Shown here: in pieces, positions 26,266 through 34,651 of the stretch
Layout: each line of letters begins with the position of its first letter
Numbering within the stretch: the stretch's first letter is position 1
From: JABIDZ01 sp964619405
GTDB lineage: Archaea; Iainarchaeota; Iainarchaeia; Iainarchaeales; JAAZKV01
Length of the DNA stretch: 64,000 nt
Assembly (NCBI GenBank): GCA_964619405.1
Contig: CAZUCF010000003.1
Location: 1-64,000 of the forward strand
Direction: 5' to 3'
The notes under the pieces: generated by a model
What the model saw: only the letters and a program-made list of their open reading frames with translations
What the model was told of the DNA's origin: nothing
The model's database searches: none
Program-made: the position numbers and the translations under genes

Positions 26266-26779
26266 TTTTTTTACCTCTTCTTCTTTTATCTAATAAAAAT
26301 GCTTTTTCAACTAATTCAGGGTTTCTTTTTCTTATTGCGCTTAAAGCCCAAGGTATTTCTTGGCTCATTCTCCTTAAAAGAGTTGTTGATTCTTTTCCAG
26401 CAACCATTTGTTTTAACAAATAATTAACAGTCCAAAGAGTATCCTGAATTTCTTTCAACTCTTTTTTACTTGGTTTTCTTTTTTTATTTAACAATTTTTT
26501 TTTTAACTCGGCTTGCTTTCTTTTCCTCTCTAACAAGTCATTCTCTGATTCTTCTTTTTTTTGGCTTTCACTTTGTTTTTGACTTAACTCCTTTTTTATC
26601 ACTTTTTTTCTAACACTAGGAAACCTTTTTGGGTACAAAACTAATAAAATTTTTTTATACAATTCTCTTTTCTCAACAGGGCTCAAGTTTGATCTTTTAA
26701 CTATTTTTTTCAAATTTGTTTTTGATGAATTTTTTGAACGCGCATTATTTAAAGGATTTGCTTTTTTTCTTCTTTGCAT
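26255..26779 (-). CDS. Basic hypothetical protein upstream of nog1
   Basis: 174 residues, extremely Lys/Arg-rich and largely helical, with a charged coiled-coil-like middle (about 70-110, KKxx and EE repeats). The more conserved-looking C-terminal part has TLWTVNYLLKQMVAG and LRRMSQEIPWALSAI. Not recognised. Overlap with nog1 and a charge typical of RNA-binding proteins allow a ribosome-assembly role, which is inference. It is divergent from secF across a 60-bp promoter region. Confidence 0.7.
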   Translation of the reverse strand: MQRRKKANPLNNARSKNSSKTNLKKIVKRSNLSPVEKRELYKKILLVLYPKRFPSVRKKVIKKELSQKQSESQKKEESENDLLERKRKQAELKKKLLNKKRKPSKKELKEIQDTLWTVNYLLKQMVAGKESTTLLRRMSQEIPWALSAIRKRNPELVEKAFLLDKRRRGKKNEF

Positions 26780-26839
26780 AACATATTTAAGATTAAGCAG
26801 TTTTTTAATCTATATCAAACACAAAGAAAGGCGTTTTTA

Positions 26840-27877
26840 ATGGAAGATTTTTACGGTAAAAAATACAAAAAGTTCATATTATTACCATTATTCTTAACAA
26901 TCATTTTTTTGATTTTAATACTCGTTTTTCCAGGAATAAGTTCTGGGATTGATTTAACTGGTGGCAATGAAATTACTTTGCGCTCTCAAAACCCTTTGAG
27001 TGAAAAAGAAATTTATGATGTTCTAACAAACAATTTTTCTTTGAGCGAGTTAAGTATTTCAACATTATCTTCGCCGACTAGTTATGGAGCTATAATAAGA
27101 TATGGAAAAGAACCAGTTGTTTTAGAAGCAGAATCTTTGCTTTCACAAGCAGAAGCAAGTGTTGATGATGATTTAATTTCAATAGAATACTCAAAAAAAG
27201 CAATTATTCTTTTGAATGGTGAGGAAAAAGAGTATTCTAACGCAAAACTCGCTTTGCTTGACGCACAAGATGCTCTTTCTGAGTACAAAGAAAATTTTGA
27301 ATCAAATTTGAAAATTGCTTTACAAGAAAAATTAAATATTGGAAACGAACTTGAGTTCCAAAGAAAAGAAGTTTCACCAACAATTGGTTCGGCAGCACTA
27401 GCCTCAATGATACAAATATCTATTTGGGGTTTTATTTTAATAACAATAATTATTTTTATTGCGTTTAGACAATTTGTTCCAACAATAGCAATTATTTTAG
27501 CAATGGTGTTTGATATTCTCGCAGGTTTAGCAGGAATGGCTTTACTAAATATACCATTATCACTAGCAACTATCCCAGCATTATTAATGTTAATTGGTTA
27601 TTCTGTTGACACAGACATAATGCTTACCTCAAGAGTACTAAAAAACAAAACTGGAACTAATGGTGAGAGAGCAACAACATCAATGAAAACTGGTTTAACA
27701 ATGACTGGAACTACTCTCGCAGCATTAGCATCAATGATTATTATTTCTTATTTTTACCAAATTGATGTAATATATAATATTTCAGCAATTTTGTTATTTG
27801 GTTTGATTGGGGACCTTGTTTCAACTTGGTTAATGAATGCACCAATATTATTATGGTTTGTTGAGGGGAAAAAATGA
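26840..27877 (+). CDS. secF: Protein-export membrane protein SecF
   Basis: A 345-residue, six-helix RND-type membrane protein that assists Sec translocation. The first helix (about residues 13-33) is followed by GIDLTGGNEI, an external P1 domain, and a cluster of five helices from about 195 onward with FDILAGLAGM and GYSVDTDIMLTSR. The longer reading frame from 26774 would overlap the divergent gene, so ATG at 26840 (MEDFYGKKYKKF) is chosen. It overlaps secD by 4 nt (ATGA). Confidence 0.93.
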   Translation: MEDFYGKKYKKFILLPLFLTIIFLILILVFPGISSGIDLTGGNEITLRSQNPLSEKEIYDVLTNNFSLSELSISTLSSPTSYGAIIRYGKEPVVLEAESLLSQAEASVDDDLISIEYSKKAIILLNGEEKEYSNAKLALLDAQDALSEYKENFESNLKIALQEKLNIGNELEFQRKEVSPTIGSAALASMIQISIWGFILITIIIFIAFRQFVPTIAIILAMVFDILAGLAGMALLNIPLSLATIPALLMLIGYSVDTDIMLTSRVLKNKTGTNGERATTSMKTGLTMTGTTLAALASMIIISYFYQIDVIYNISAILLFGLIGDLVSTWLMNAPILLWFVEGKK

Positions 27878-29478
27878 AGTTTCTAAAAAATTGGAGAATA
27901 TTATTATTGGTTGTTGCGTTAATAATATCAATAACAACTATTCTAACAATGGGCATTCCTCTTGGCCTAGACTTTGGTGGTGGAACAAGATTTGAAATTG
28001 AATTACAAGAAGTTGTTTCACAAGAAGAAATAGCAAGAATAACAAATATTATTTCTATGCGAATTGATCCAACTGGTTTGAGGGATTACACTATTTTTCC
28101 TATTGGCGGGCAATTCATAACAATCCAAATGTCTGAGACTGATTCAAGCGAACTTGAGAAAATAGAAGCTAGAATAAGACAACAAGGAAAATTTGAAGCT
28201 AATCTTAATGGGCAAGTTGTTTTTACTGGAGACGAAATAAGAAGAGTATTAAGGAGTGATAACTCGTACGGAATATATAAGACGGGAGTAAATAATTTTG
28301 AGTGGAGTTTGCCCTTTGTTCTAAATGAGACTGCTACAAAAAGCTTTACTGAAAAAACTTTTCACCAATGTTCAATAACTGGTTTTGATACTAGTGGAAA
28401 ACCAATTTATGATTGCGAGAAAACAATTTTCTTTTTGGATAAACCAGAAGCAATAATAATTATTAGTGAGGATTATTATGATAGTGATTCAGAAGAATTG
28501 TTTAATGGTAACAGGTTATTGAATATACCAATTCAAACAGAAATAGATGAAGTTATTGAAGACTCGTTATTGAATATAATTGTTTTTGATGGAAATTTGA
28601 ATATTGCATTATTGGAAGAATACTTTGATAAAACAAAAAAAGCAATTGTTTCAGATGACATTGGAAACGAAACAATAATATTATTACAAGATATTGGTTT
28701 TGAAGTAGTAAAAGAAGAAAAAAAAGATGCTCCTTGGCTTTGGAGTGTTTTGAATGCAAGACAAATAATTAGTTTGACATCAGGAATAACAAATGAAGAT
28801 GTTTCTGATATTAGTCAAGCACAACAATTCTCAACTTTGAGGATTAGTGGGCAAAGAGAAACAGCCCAAGAAGCATTTGATGATTTAGAAGAATTATCTA
28901 TTTTACTTGAATCAGGTTCGTTACCAACATCAGTAAAAAGTATTTCCAAGGAAACTATTACACCTTCTTTAGGACAAACATTTTTATCAAATGTTTTACT
29001 AATGGGAGTACTAGCATTTCTAATGGTTGGGCTAATAATATTCCTAAGATATAGGATGCCAAAATTAGTTATACCAATATTCATTATTGGTGCAAGCGAA
29101 ATAATAATTCTTTTGGGTTTCATCGCATTTTTTAAAAGACCATTGGACCTAGCTGCTTTTGCAGGAATAATTGCTGCAATTGGAACAGGTGTTGATTCAG
29201 AAGTAGTTATAACAGACGAAATACTTGGACGAGGAAAAAGTGTTAAAGAATCCTTAATAAAAAGAGTGAAATCAGCGTTATTCATAATAATGACTTCTGC
29301 ACTCACAATGATCGGGGTAATGGGGCCAATAATAATATTTAGGGCATCATTATTAGGTTTAGACAAATTATATGGTTTTGCTGTTGTTGCAATAGTAGGC
29401 GCACTAGTTGGAGTATTTGTTACAAGACCAGCTTTTACAAAAATAATTGAAGATATTATAAACAAATTAGAAAAATAA
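27874..29478 (+). CDS. secD: Protein-export membrane protein SecD
   Basis: A 534-residue partner of SecF. Helix 1 (about 7-28) leads into GLDFGGGTRFEIEL, a long external domain of about 330 residues, then five helices from about 370 with the conserved GTGVDSEVVITDEIL. Archaeal SecDF lack a SecA partner and probably pull or stabilise exported chains from outside. Heavy investment in secreted proteins elsewhere in the window fits. Overlaps secF by 4 nt. About 220 bp of A+T-rich DNA without a visible gene follows. Confidence 0.93.
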   Translation: MKFLKNWRILLLVVALIISITTILTMGIPLGLDFGGGTRFEIELQEVVSQEEIARITNIISMRIDPTGLRDYTIFPIGGQFITIQMSETDSSELEKIEARIRQQGKFEANLNGQVVFTGDEIRRVLRSDNSYGIYKTGVNNFEWSLPFVLNETATKSFTEKTFHQCSITGFDTSGKPIYDCEKTIFFLDKPEAIIIISEDYYDSDSEELFNGNRLLNIPIQTEIDEVIEDSLLNIIVFDGNLNIALLEEYFDKTKKAIVSDDIGNETIILLQDIGFEVVKEEKKDAPWLWSVLNARQIISLTSGITNEDVSDISQAQQFSTLRISGQRETAQEAFDDLEELSILLESGSLPTSVKSISKETITPSLGQTFLSNVLLMGVLAFLMVGLIIFLRYRMPKLVIPIFIIGASEIIILLGFIAFFKRPLDLAAFAGIIAAIGTGVDSEVVITDEILGRGKSVKESLIKRVKSALFIIMTSALTMIGVMGPIIIFRASLLGLDKLYGFAVVAIVGALVGVFVTRPAFTKIIEDIINKLEK

Positions 29479-29702
29479 TAGAAAATCTTTGCAAAAACCA
29501 ATGCTAAATACAAGCTTATTTAATAAAAAATAATTAAAGAGAAACTAAATGATTTAAATGAAAACTAAAAAAAATTTATTAAGAAATAAAAACAAACAAG
29601 TTATGTATAAGATTGTTTGTTAAGTAAATATTGTTAACCCAAATAAAAAACCAAAAAAGTTCTTGCAAAAAAATTAAAAATCAATTTAAATTAAATGAAC
29701 CA

Positions 29703-30191
29703 TTATATTAATTCTGAAAAGTTTTTTGCTTTCAAAATTATTTTTATAAAAAAATACCACATTGCAATAACTATCCCACTCATCACAAACCAAGTCAAAG
29801 TATGAATCAAATCAGCATCAAAACCAATCCTAGCTAATATAAGTAGAAAAAATATTCTAAAAAAATTAATTACTAATAATAAAAGAGCACCAAAAAACAA
29901 AAAATTCAATTTTTTTTTCAATAATACTTTTAAAGGCAATGTTAATCCAACCAACATAGCCACGCTAACTAAACCAGTACAAGAATTATCAATAACGAAT
30001 TTTGTGTTATTCAACAGAATCACATTACCTTGAACAAACAAACCAAGATAAGAACCGTTAATAAAAGCTAGGAAAGAATTAAAAAAGTAAATATTAATAT
30101 TCAAAACAATAAACTCTATAATAAAAAATATTAAAAAAAACTTTAAAATAAAAAATGCTAGTTCCTTATTATTTTTTTTTAATTCAAACAA
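29703..30191 (-). CDS. Exosortase/archaeosortase-family transpeptidase
   Basis: A 162-residue multi-helix membrane protein with the family's catalytic triad in order: Cys in DNSCTGLVS, Arg in NFFRIFFLLIL and His in IHTLTW. Archaeosortases cleave C-terminal sorting signals of surface proteins and attach them to membrane lipid. The start is TTG, supported by GGTG at good spacing and by the 6-nt distance from carS. Its operon partners make archaeal lipid precursors, a sensible context. No protein in this window shows an obvious matching C-terminal sorting tail, so substrates lie elsewhere. Subfamily not assigned. Confidence 0.85.
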   Translation of the reverse strand: MFELKKNNKELAFFILKFFLIFFIIEFIVLNINIYFFNSFLAFINGSYLGLFVQGNVILLNNTKFVIDNSCTGLVSVAMLVGLTLPLKVLLKKKLNFLFFGALLLLVINFFRIFFLLILARIGFDADLIHTLTWFVMSGIVIAMWYFFIKIILKAKNFSELI

Positions 30192-30197
30192 AATAAT

Positions 30198-30716
30198 TCA
30201 CCAAGGCACTTTTTTTAATCCAAGTTTAAAAGCAATTACATTAGTAATTGAATGAATAAATATTGTTGCAAACAAAATTATTAATATTACTTCAATTCTT
30301 GGAATAATTACAAAAAAACTCAAAATTAAACCACCTAAAATAAAATCTATTTGATCAAAAATAACACACCTTTGCCCACTTTGAAAACCAAAACGCCTTT
30401 TAAAAAAACTTTCAACAATGTCACCTAATATTGCTCCAAAAGAAAGTAGCACAGCTAACAACAAATAATTTGGTATTACTAAAAATATGTTAGGATAAAA
30501 AAAAGCGAAAATAAAACCAGCAATTGTACCACAAAAAACCCCTGATAATGAACCCAAAATAGTTTTTCCTTTACCAAGAATTCTTTTACCATTAATGTTT
30601 TTGTTAAAATCAATAGGCATTTTCCCATGCAATATTATTGGGGAAGCATTCGCAACATACAGTGGAATAACATAAGCTATAATAAAAATAATTACTTCAA
30701 AATAAAAATCACTCAT
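30198..30716 (-). CDS. carS: CDP-archaeol synthase (DUF46)
   Basis: A 172-residue integral membrane enzyme that transfers CMP from CTP to the unsaturated archaeal diether phosphate, forming CDP-archaeol for polar lipid synthesis. Diagnostic segments are GKGKTILGSLSG, GDIVESFFKRRFG and VIFDQIDFILGG. ATG at 30716 (MSDFYFEV) is preferred to an in-frame TTG four codons earlier. It lies between the DUF92 gene and the archaeosortase on the same strand. Confidence 0.92.
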   Translation of the reverse strand: MSDFYFEVIIFIIAYVIPLYVANASPIILHGKMPIDFNKNINGKRILGKGKTILGSLSGVFCGTIAGFIFAFFYPNIFLVIPNYLLLAVLLSFGAILGDIVESFFKRRFGFQSGQRCVIFDQIDFILGGLILSFFVIIPRIEVILIILFATIFIHSITNVIAFKLGLKKVPW

Positions 30717-30734
30717 TATTAACACCAAACAATA

Positions 30735-31436
30735 TTATAATAAAACTAAACCCAATAATAAAGCAAAAATTGCTCCCGAAAAACAACCTATTAGATTAAC
30801 GTGAGTGTTATTTAAAATTTTTCTGTTTTCAAAAACATCCCCAAACAAAGAATCAACTATTGTCCCAACTAACCCAGAGCCAATTATAACAAACATTATT
30901 AAAAAATTCTTGTAAAAAGAAAAATATAATAAAGCAATTATTGTTGAACCAATTAAAGCTGCTATAAAACCAAGTACTGTTACTCCGCCATCAGTCCCCC
31001 TTGGAACCGTTTTCAAAGTTGTTATAAGAACAGGATTTTTTTTTGAATAAAACCCTATTTCGGATGAAAGAGTATCAGATAATGCCGCTGAAATTGCTCC
31101 AAAAAAACAAAGCTCAAATATTAAACTATGCTCGGGATAAATTATTATTAATGATAAAGCAAATAATGCTGGCAAAGAGTTTCCAACAACATTCCAAATA
31201 CCCCTTCTTTCATGTTTTCTTTTCGGATAATTACTTGCAATCTCGCCAATAACAAAAAAAGTTACTACTGCGAGAAAACGCAACAATGTTGTTTCACTTG
31301 GCCCATAAGTCATTGCCGCTAAACCAACAACATTCGCAAGAATTATTCCTTCAAAATCCAATAGTTTTTTTTTGTAAGAAAAAATTGAAAAGACAAATAA
31401 GAATAATAGTATTATTGCTAATTCTAAAAAATCCAT
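30735..31436 (-). CDS. DUF92/TMEM19-family membrane protein
   Basis: A 233-residue polytopic protein of the DUF92 (TIGR00297) family: early Tyr/Lys-rich loop, GIWNVVGNSLPAL, ALSDTLSSEIG, PRGTDGGVTVLG and a C-terminal helix. The family includes the plant phytyl-phosphate kinase VTE6, so an isoprenoid-phosphate or lipid kinase role is possible, fitting carS downstream. Begins 12 nt after the eS1 gene in the same operon. Confidence 0.82.
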   Translation of the reverse strand: MDFLELAIILLFLFVFSIFSYKKKLLDFEGIILANVVGLAAMTYGPSETTLLRFLAVVTFFVIGEIASNYPKRKHERRGIWNVVGNSLPALFALSLIIIYPEHSLIFELCFFGAISAALSDTLSSEIGFYSKKNPVLITTLKTVPRGTDGGVTVLGFIAALIGSTIIALLYFSFYKNFLIMFVIIGSGLVGTIVDSLFGDVFENRKILNNTHVNLIGCFSGAIFALLLGLVLL

Positions 31437-31448
31437 AAAATAAATTCA

Positions 31449-32039
31449 CTATTTTGACTCTGTAAAAGTTGCTTTGAAAGCAATAACCTTCTTAATCATA
31501 CAGATTTTTTCAATATCTTTGAAAACATTATTTGTGAATTTACCCAAAATTAATTCTTGAACTACTTCTTCAAAATCTTTACCATTAAAACTCATTAATT
31601 TTTCTTTCATCATTTTTCTAAGACCAGCTTTTTGAGCATTAGTTGCTTTCTTAACTGTAATCGCAACAAGAGAAACTCTTGCTTCCCCACCAATAACAGG
31701 AATACTCTCAACAACCATTACTTTACTATTGCCCCGCCTAATAAGTCTACCAATTGAGGATTTTGATAACTCAAACTTAGATATTTTTGTATTAATATTT
31801 TGTCCTTGAATATCAAAAGTTCTAAAATAAATTGAAGTATCTCTCTTCATTCGCAAACCAGTTAATTTGTCAAGAGTAACTTTTAATGTCCTACCAGTCA
31901 AATTAATTGGTTTTTCAGCAGGAGTTTCAGCCAATACTTTTGAATCAAATATTCTAGAAGCTTTTACTAAAAACCATTTCTTTTTCTTCCACTTGTCAAC
32001 AGTTTTTCTCCTCGAACCAGTATTTTTTTCAACCACCAT
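31449..32039 (-). CDS. rps3ae: Small-subunit ribosomal protein eS1 (S3Ae)
   Basis: 196 residues. Recognised from the start GSRRKTVDKWKKKKWF, then FDSKVLAETPAEKP, LKVTLDKLTG, RTFDIQGQNI and IRRGNSKV. It binds near the mRNA exit of the 30S subunit. An in-frame GTG exists three codons upstream, but ATG at 32039 gives the normal N terminus. Third in the order uS15, tiny ORF, eS1. Confidence 0.95.
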   Translation of the reverse strand: MVVEKNTGSRRKTVDKWKKKKWFLVKASRIFDSKVLAETPAEKPINLTGRTLKVTLDKLTGLRMKRDTSIYFRTFDIQGQNINTKISKFELSKSSIGRLIRRGNSKVMVVESIPVIGGEARVSLVAITVKKATNAQKAGLRKMMKEKLMSFNGKDFEEVVQELILGKFTNNVFKDIEKICMIKKVIAFKATFTESK

Positions 32040-32049
32040 AAAAATCACT

Positions 32050-32148
32050 TTAACATTTCAATAAATCATCAACTTTTTCTAGTGCAATTAATTCTTTTCC
32101 AACAAAAACCTTTTCTTTATCAATCATTAACTCAACAAAAACATTCAT
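32050..32148 (-). CDS. 32-codon ORF between uS15 and eS1
   Basis: ATG overlaps the uS15 stop (TAATG) and the TAA is 10 nt before the eS1 ATG, so the ORF is translationally placed inside the ribosomal operon. The product (start MNVFVELMIDKEK, end DDLLKC) is not recognised. In many archaea this slot holds the Pcc1-like KEOPS subunit, but the 32 residues here are too short and do not clearly match. It may be a relic or a short leader-type protein. Confidence 0.4.
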   Translation of the reverse strand: MNVFVELMIDKEKVFVGKELIALEKVDDLLKC

Positions 32149-32564
32149 TATCTCACCAATAAAGCAGCACTTTCAGCAGTATACTTCCAATCAGAAGGAA
32201 TTTTTCCTTTTTTAGAATAATATTTGCTTAATCTCCTTATTTTTGAAACGGTTACCTCATAACCTCTTTTAGCAGAATCATCTTTCTTGTTTTTACTCAA
32301 ATGATTATTTAATAAAACACTTTTCTTAATAAGATTCAATAAGTCTTCAGGCAACTCGCCAATTAATTTGTTTTCAGCAAGGATTTGTTGTAAATGTTTT
32401 CCAGTAAGTTCCCTAACATCTCTTACGAAATACTCTTCCCTCAAAATAAGCCCTATTTTGCTTGGAGAATGACCAGCATTCGCCAAAGAAATAATAATGT
32501 CTTCCACTTCGTCCTTAGAAATTTCTTTAGAAGATTTTTCTGTTTTCTTTGCTTTTTTAACCAT
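32148..32564 (-). CDS. rps15: Small-subunit ribosomal protein uS15
   Basis: 138 residues with the archaeal N-terminal extension followed by the S15 core: GHSPSKIGLILREEY, LPEDLLNLIKKSVLL, then HLSKNKKDDSAKRG and SKYYSKKGKIPSDWKY. It binds 16S rRNA helix 22. It leads the uS15, tiny ORF, eS1, DUF92, carS, archaeosortase operon and has a possible leader hairpin upstream. Confidence 0.96.
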   Translation of the reverse strand: MVKKAKKTEKSSKEISKDEVEDIIISLANAGHSPSKIGLILREEYFVRDVRELTGKHLQQILAENKLIGELPEDLLNLIKKSVLLNNHLSKNKKDDSAKRGYEVTVSKIRRLSKYYSKKGKIPSDWKYTAESAALLVR

Positions 32565-32578
32565 TTAAATCACTTAAC

Positions 32579-32605
32579 CTTTCCAACCAATTCGGCTTGG
32601 AAAAG
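32579..32605 (-). promoter_or_regulatory. Possible leader hairpin before uS15
   Basis: CTTTCCAA and TTGGAAAAG (one bulge) flank a 10-nt loop 15 nt upstream of the uS15 start codon. Bacterial S15 autoregulates through leader RNA structure, and a similar role is conceivable here. Only one weak stem is seen. Confidence 0.3.
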
Positions 32606-32694
32606 AACATCAAAATTATAATGTATTTACTGAAAAAGAATATTTATAAATCTAATTAATCAACAAAAAATAATAAAATGAATTTTATTTCATG

Positions 32695-33342
32695 TTAATT
32701 AATTTTGTCAATTAATCTTTCCAAGTAAACAAACAAATTAAGAGCTTGATTTTGTTTTTCTAAAATACCAGTATTAAATAATTCTTGGCTTATCCTATAA
32801 ACATCTGATAAAAAATTATTTGCTGACCTAGCAAAATGTCTTGACTTGCCAGAATCATGCATTAATATATCATGTCGATTAGAAAAAATTCTTTCCCAAT
32901 CTTCACCAACTACATTAGAACAAACACTTTGTAATTCATAAAAAGAAAATTTTTTGGTAAAATCAATTACTAATTTTTTGCTTTTCTCATCATTAAATTT
33001 TTTTTCTGGGAAAACCAAAAATTTATTGCTTTTTAAAGACCTTTTTAATTTCTCCAAATAAAACTTTTTCTCGGCTGAAGAAACAATAGAAAATCTTTTT
33101 TGAAGCGAACCCAATCTTTTTCTTGCGGAAGCCAATTCTGTTGATTCAACAGCTCTTTCAGAAGACCCCATTGAAACCCTATTAATTTCTAAAATATTTT
33201 CTGTTGCTTTAATTGACTGTTCTTTTTCAAAAATTTGTTTTTTTATTTTTTTTCTTAACATAGAAAGTCTTTCTTTTGAAACTGGTTTTGGTTTTGAAAA
33301 CAACTTTGCTAAAAAATTTTGTTGAACAGGCCTTGACTTCAT
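32695..33342 (-). CDS. Hypothetical basic helical protein
   Basis: 215 residues, Lys/Arg-rich N-terminal half with coiled-coil character (about 20-110), and a more ordered C-terminal helical part (about 130-215) containing YELQSVCSNVVGEDW and HDILMHDSGKSRHFARSANN. No membrane helix or signal peptide. Not recognised. It is on the same strand as bud32, 51 nt after it, and may be co-transcribed. Confidence 0.6.
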   Translation of the reverse strand: MKSRPVQQNFLAKLFSKPKPVSKERLSMLRKKIKKQIFEKEQSIKATENILEINRVSMGSSERAVESTELASARKRLGSLQKRFSIVSSAEKKFYLEKLKRSLKSNKFLVFPEKKFNDEKSKKLVIDFTKKFSFYELQSVCSNVVGEDWERIFSNRHDILMHDSGKSRHFARSANNFLSDVYRISQELFNTGILEKQNQALNLFVYLERLIDKIN

Positions 33343-33393
33343 GATAATAACATTCTTCCAATTTTTAATAAATATATGTTTTTCTAACTAACA

Positions 33394-33978
33394 TTATAAA
33401 TAACGCCCTCTTTTTTCTATTTTTTGCATCCTATCAATTAATTCTTTACTAGGGTTATAACCAGACATTACTAATTCCCAGCCATTTTTAAGAGAAGAGT
33501 GAGTAGCATTAAATGTTTTTTTGAAAACAATTAAATCGGTTGCTATGTCCTCAACTTTTTTTGAAAAAAAACCTAATCCAAAATCAATGAAAACCAATTT
33601 GTTAGAATAAATAATATTTGATGTTGTTAAATCACCATGAATTATTCCAGCACCATGAATTCTTCTTATTTCTTGGCCAGCAACAAAACACAATTCTTTC
33701 TTGTCATCAATTATTTCTTTTAACAATTTCCCACTTATAAATTCCATTATAATCTCGCATTTTTTTTCGTTAACCGAAAATATCTGCGGCACATTTATTT
33801 TGTTGAATAATAATTTAATTATTTTTGCCTCACTTTTTGTTCTTTTTATTCTAATAGAATCATCAAGTATTTTATTCCTATACTTTTTGGAAAGCCTTGT
33901 TTTTGAAATACTTTTTTTCCCTTGAAAAATTATTTGCTTGACTTCTGCTTCAGCACCAATTCTTTTTAATTTAACCAT
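33394..33978 (-). CDS. bud32: KEOPS complex kinase Bud32
   Basis: A 194-residue small atypical kinase/ATPase. It has the GAEAEV nucleotide loop, the catalytic HGDLTTSNII segment, DFGLGFFS in place of DFG, and the conserved C-terminal tail ending KRGRYL. In KEOPS it works with Kae1 to make t6A on tRNAs that read ANN codons. Kae1 is not fused to it and is not in the window. Length is normal for stand-alone Bud32. Confidence 0.95.
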   Translation of the reverse strand: MVKLKRIGAEAEVKQIIFQGKKSISKTRLSKKYRNKILDDSIRIKRTKSEAKIIKLLFNKINVPQIFSVNEKKCEIIMEFISGKLLKEIIDDKKELCFVAGQEIRRIHGAGIIHGDLTTSNIIYSNKLVFIDFGLGFFSKKVEDIATDLIVFKKTFNATHSSLKNGWELVMSGYNPSKELIDRMQKIEKRGRYL

Positions 33979-34054
33979 AAAAAAAGAGTCTAACGAATTT
34001 ATTTTAAATACCTGTTTTGTTAAAAAAATTTTTAAAAAAAGAATTTTTTTGAAA

Positions 34055-34540
34055 TTAACATGTTTCTCTTATTGAAGCTAGTAATTCTTTTGCAAAAGCA
34101 TTAATTTCTTTTGTTGTTTCTAATTGGTTTTCACGCAACATTGAAACTTCGTTTGGAAGCAAAATCATTGAATTAGCGTTATCAGAGTACTTTGCAGACA
34201 AACTCAAATATGAAACAATATTCTTGTATTCTATTGTTGAACAATGATTTAAAAAATAATTTATTTGTTTTGACTCTTCAAGCGCCCTTGTAAAATAAAT
34301 AAAGGCTTGTGCTGAAGCAATCTCAAAATCAAGTGCTTTTGCTAAACTACCATAACTATTGCTTCTTAATAATGAAACTTCATTCAAATAAGAGTTCATT
34401 AAATCCAAATTCGGGTTAAAAGAACTTTCAACCGAATACTCTTTTTTTAAACGCAAAAAATCGTTTTCATCAACCCCATTATTAATAGTACAACCAAACA
34501 AAACAAAGAAAACGATTAATAATGATAATAATTTTTTCAT
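34055..34540 (-). CDS. Putative lipoprotein
   Basis: 161 residues. The N terminus MKKLLSLLIVFFVLFGC has a positively charged start, hydrophobic core and a lipobox-like LFGC, suggesting lipid attachment to Cys17 after export. The mature part is predicted mostly helical with two further cysteines (NHCSTIEY and a C-terminal RETC) that could form a disulfide. No family recognised. It stands alone between bud32 and dnaJ. Confidence 0.7.
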   Translation of the reverse strand: MKKLLSLLIVFFVLFGCTINNGVDENDFLRLKKEYSVESSFNPNLDLMNSYLNEVSLLRSNSYGSLAKALDFEIASAQAFIYFTRALEESKQINYFLNHCSTIEYKNIVSYLSLSAKYSDNANSMILLPNEVSMLRENQLETTKEINAFAKELLASIRETC

Positions 34541-34651
34541 TTAAACCATTAAATTAAGAGTCTTTCAAGTATTAAATCTTTTCTTAACAAGCAAACCACA
34601 ATAATTAAAAAAATTAGTCATTTCATTAAATAAAGAAAAATGATTTAATTA

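Noticed and set aside
26774..26839. Longer secF start at 26774
   Set aside because: It would overlap the divergent gene ending its start at 26779 and leave no promoter; ATG 26840 gives the normal SecF N terminus.
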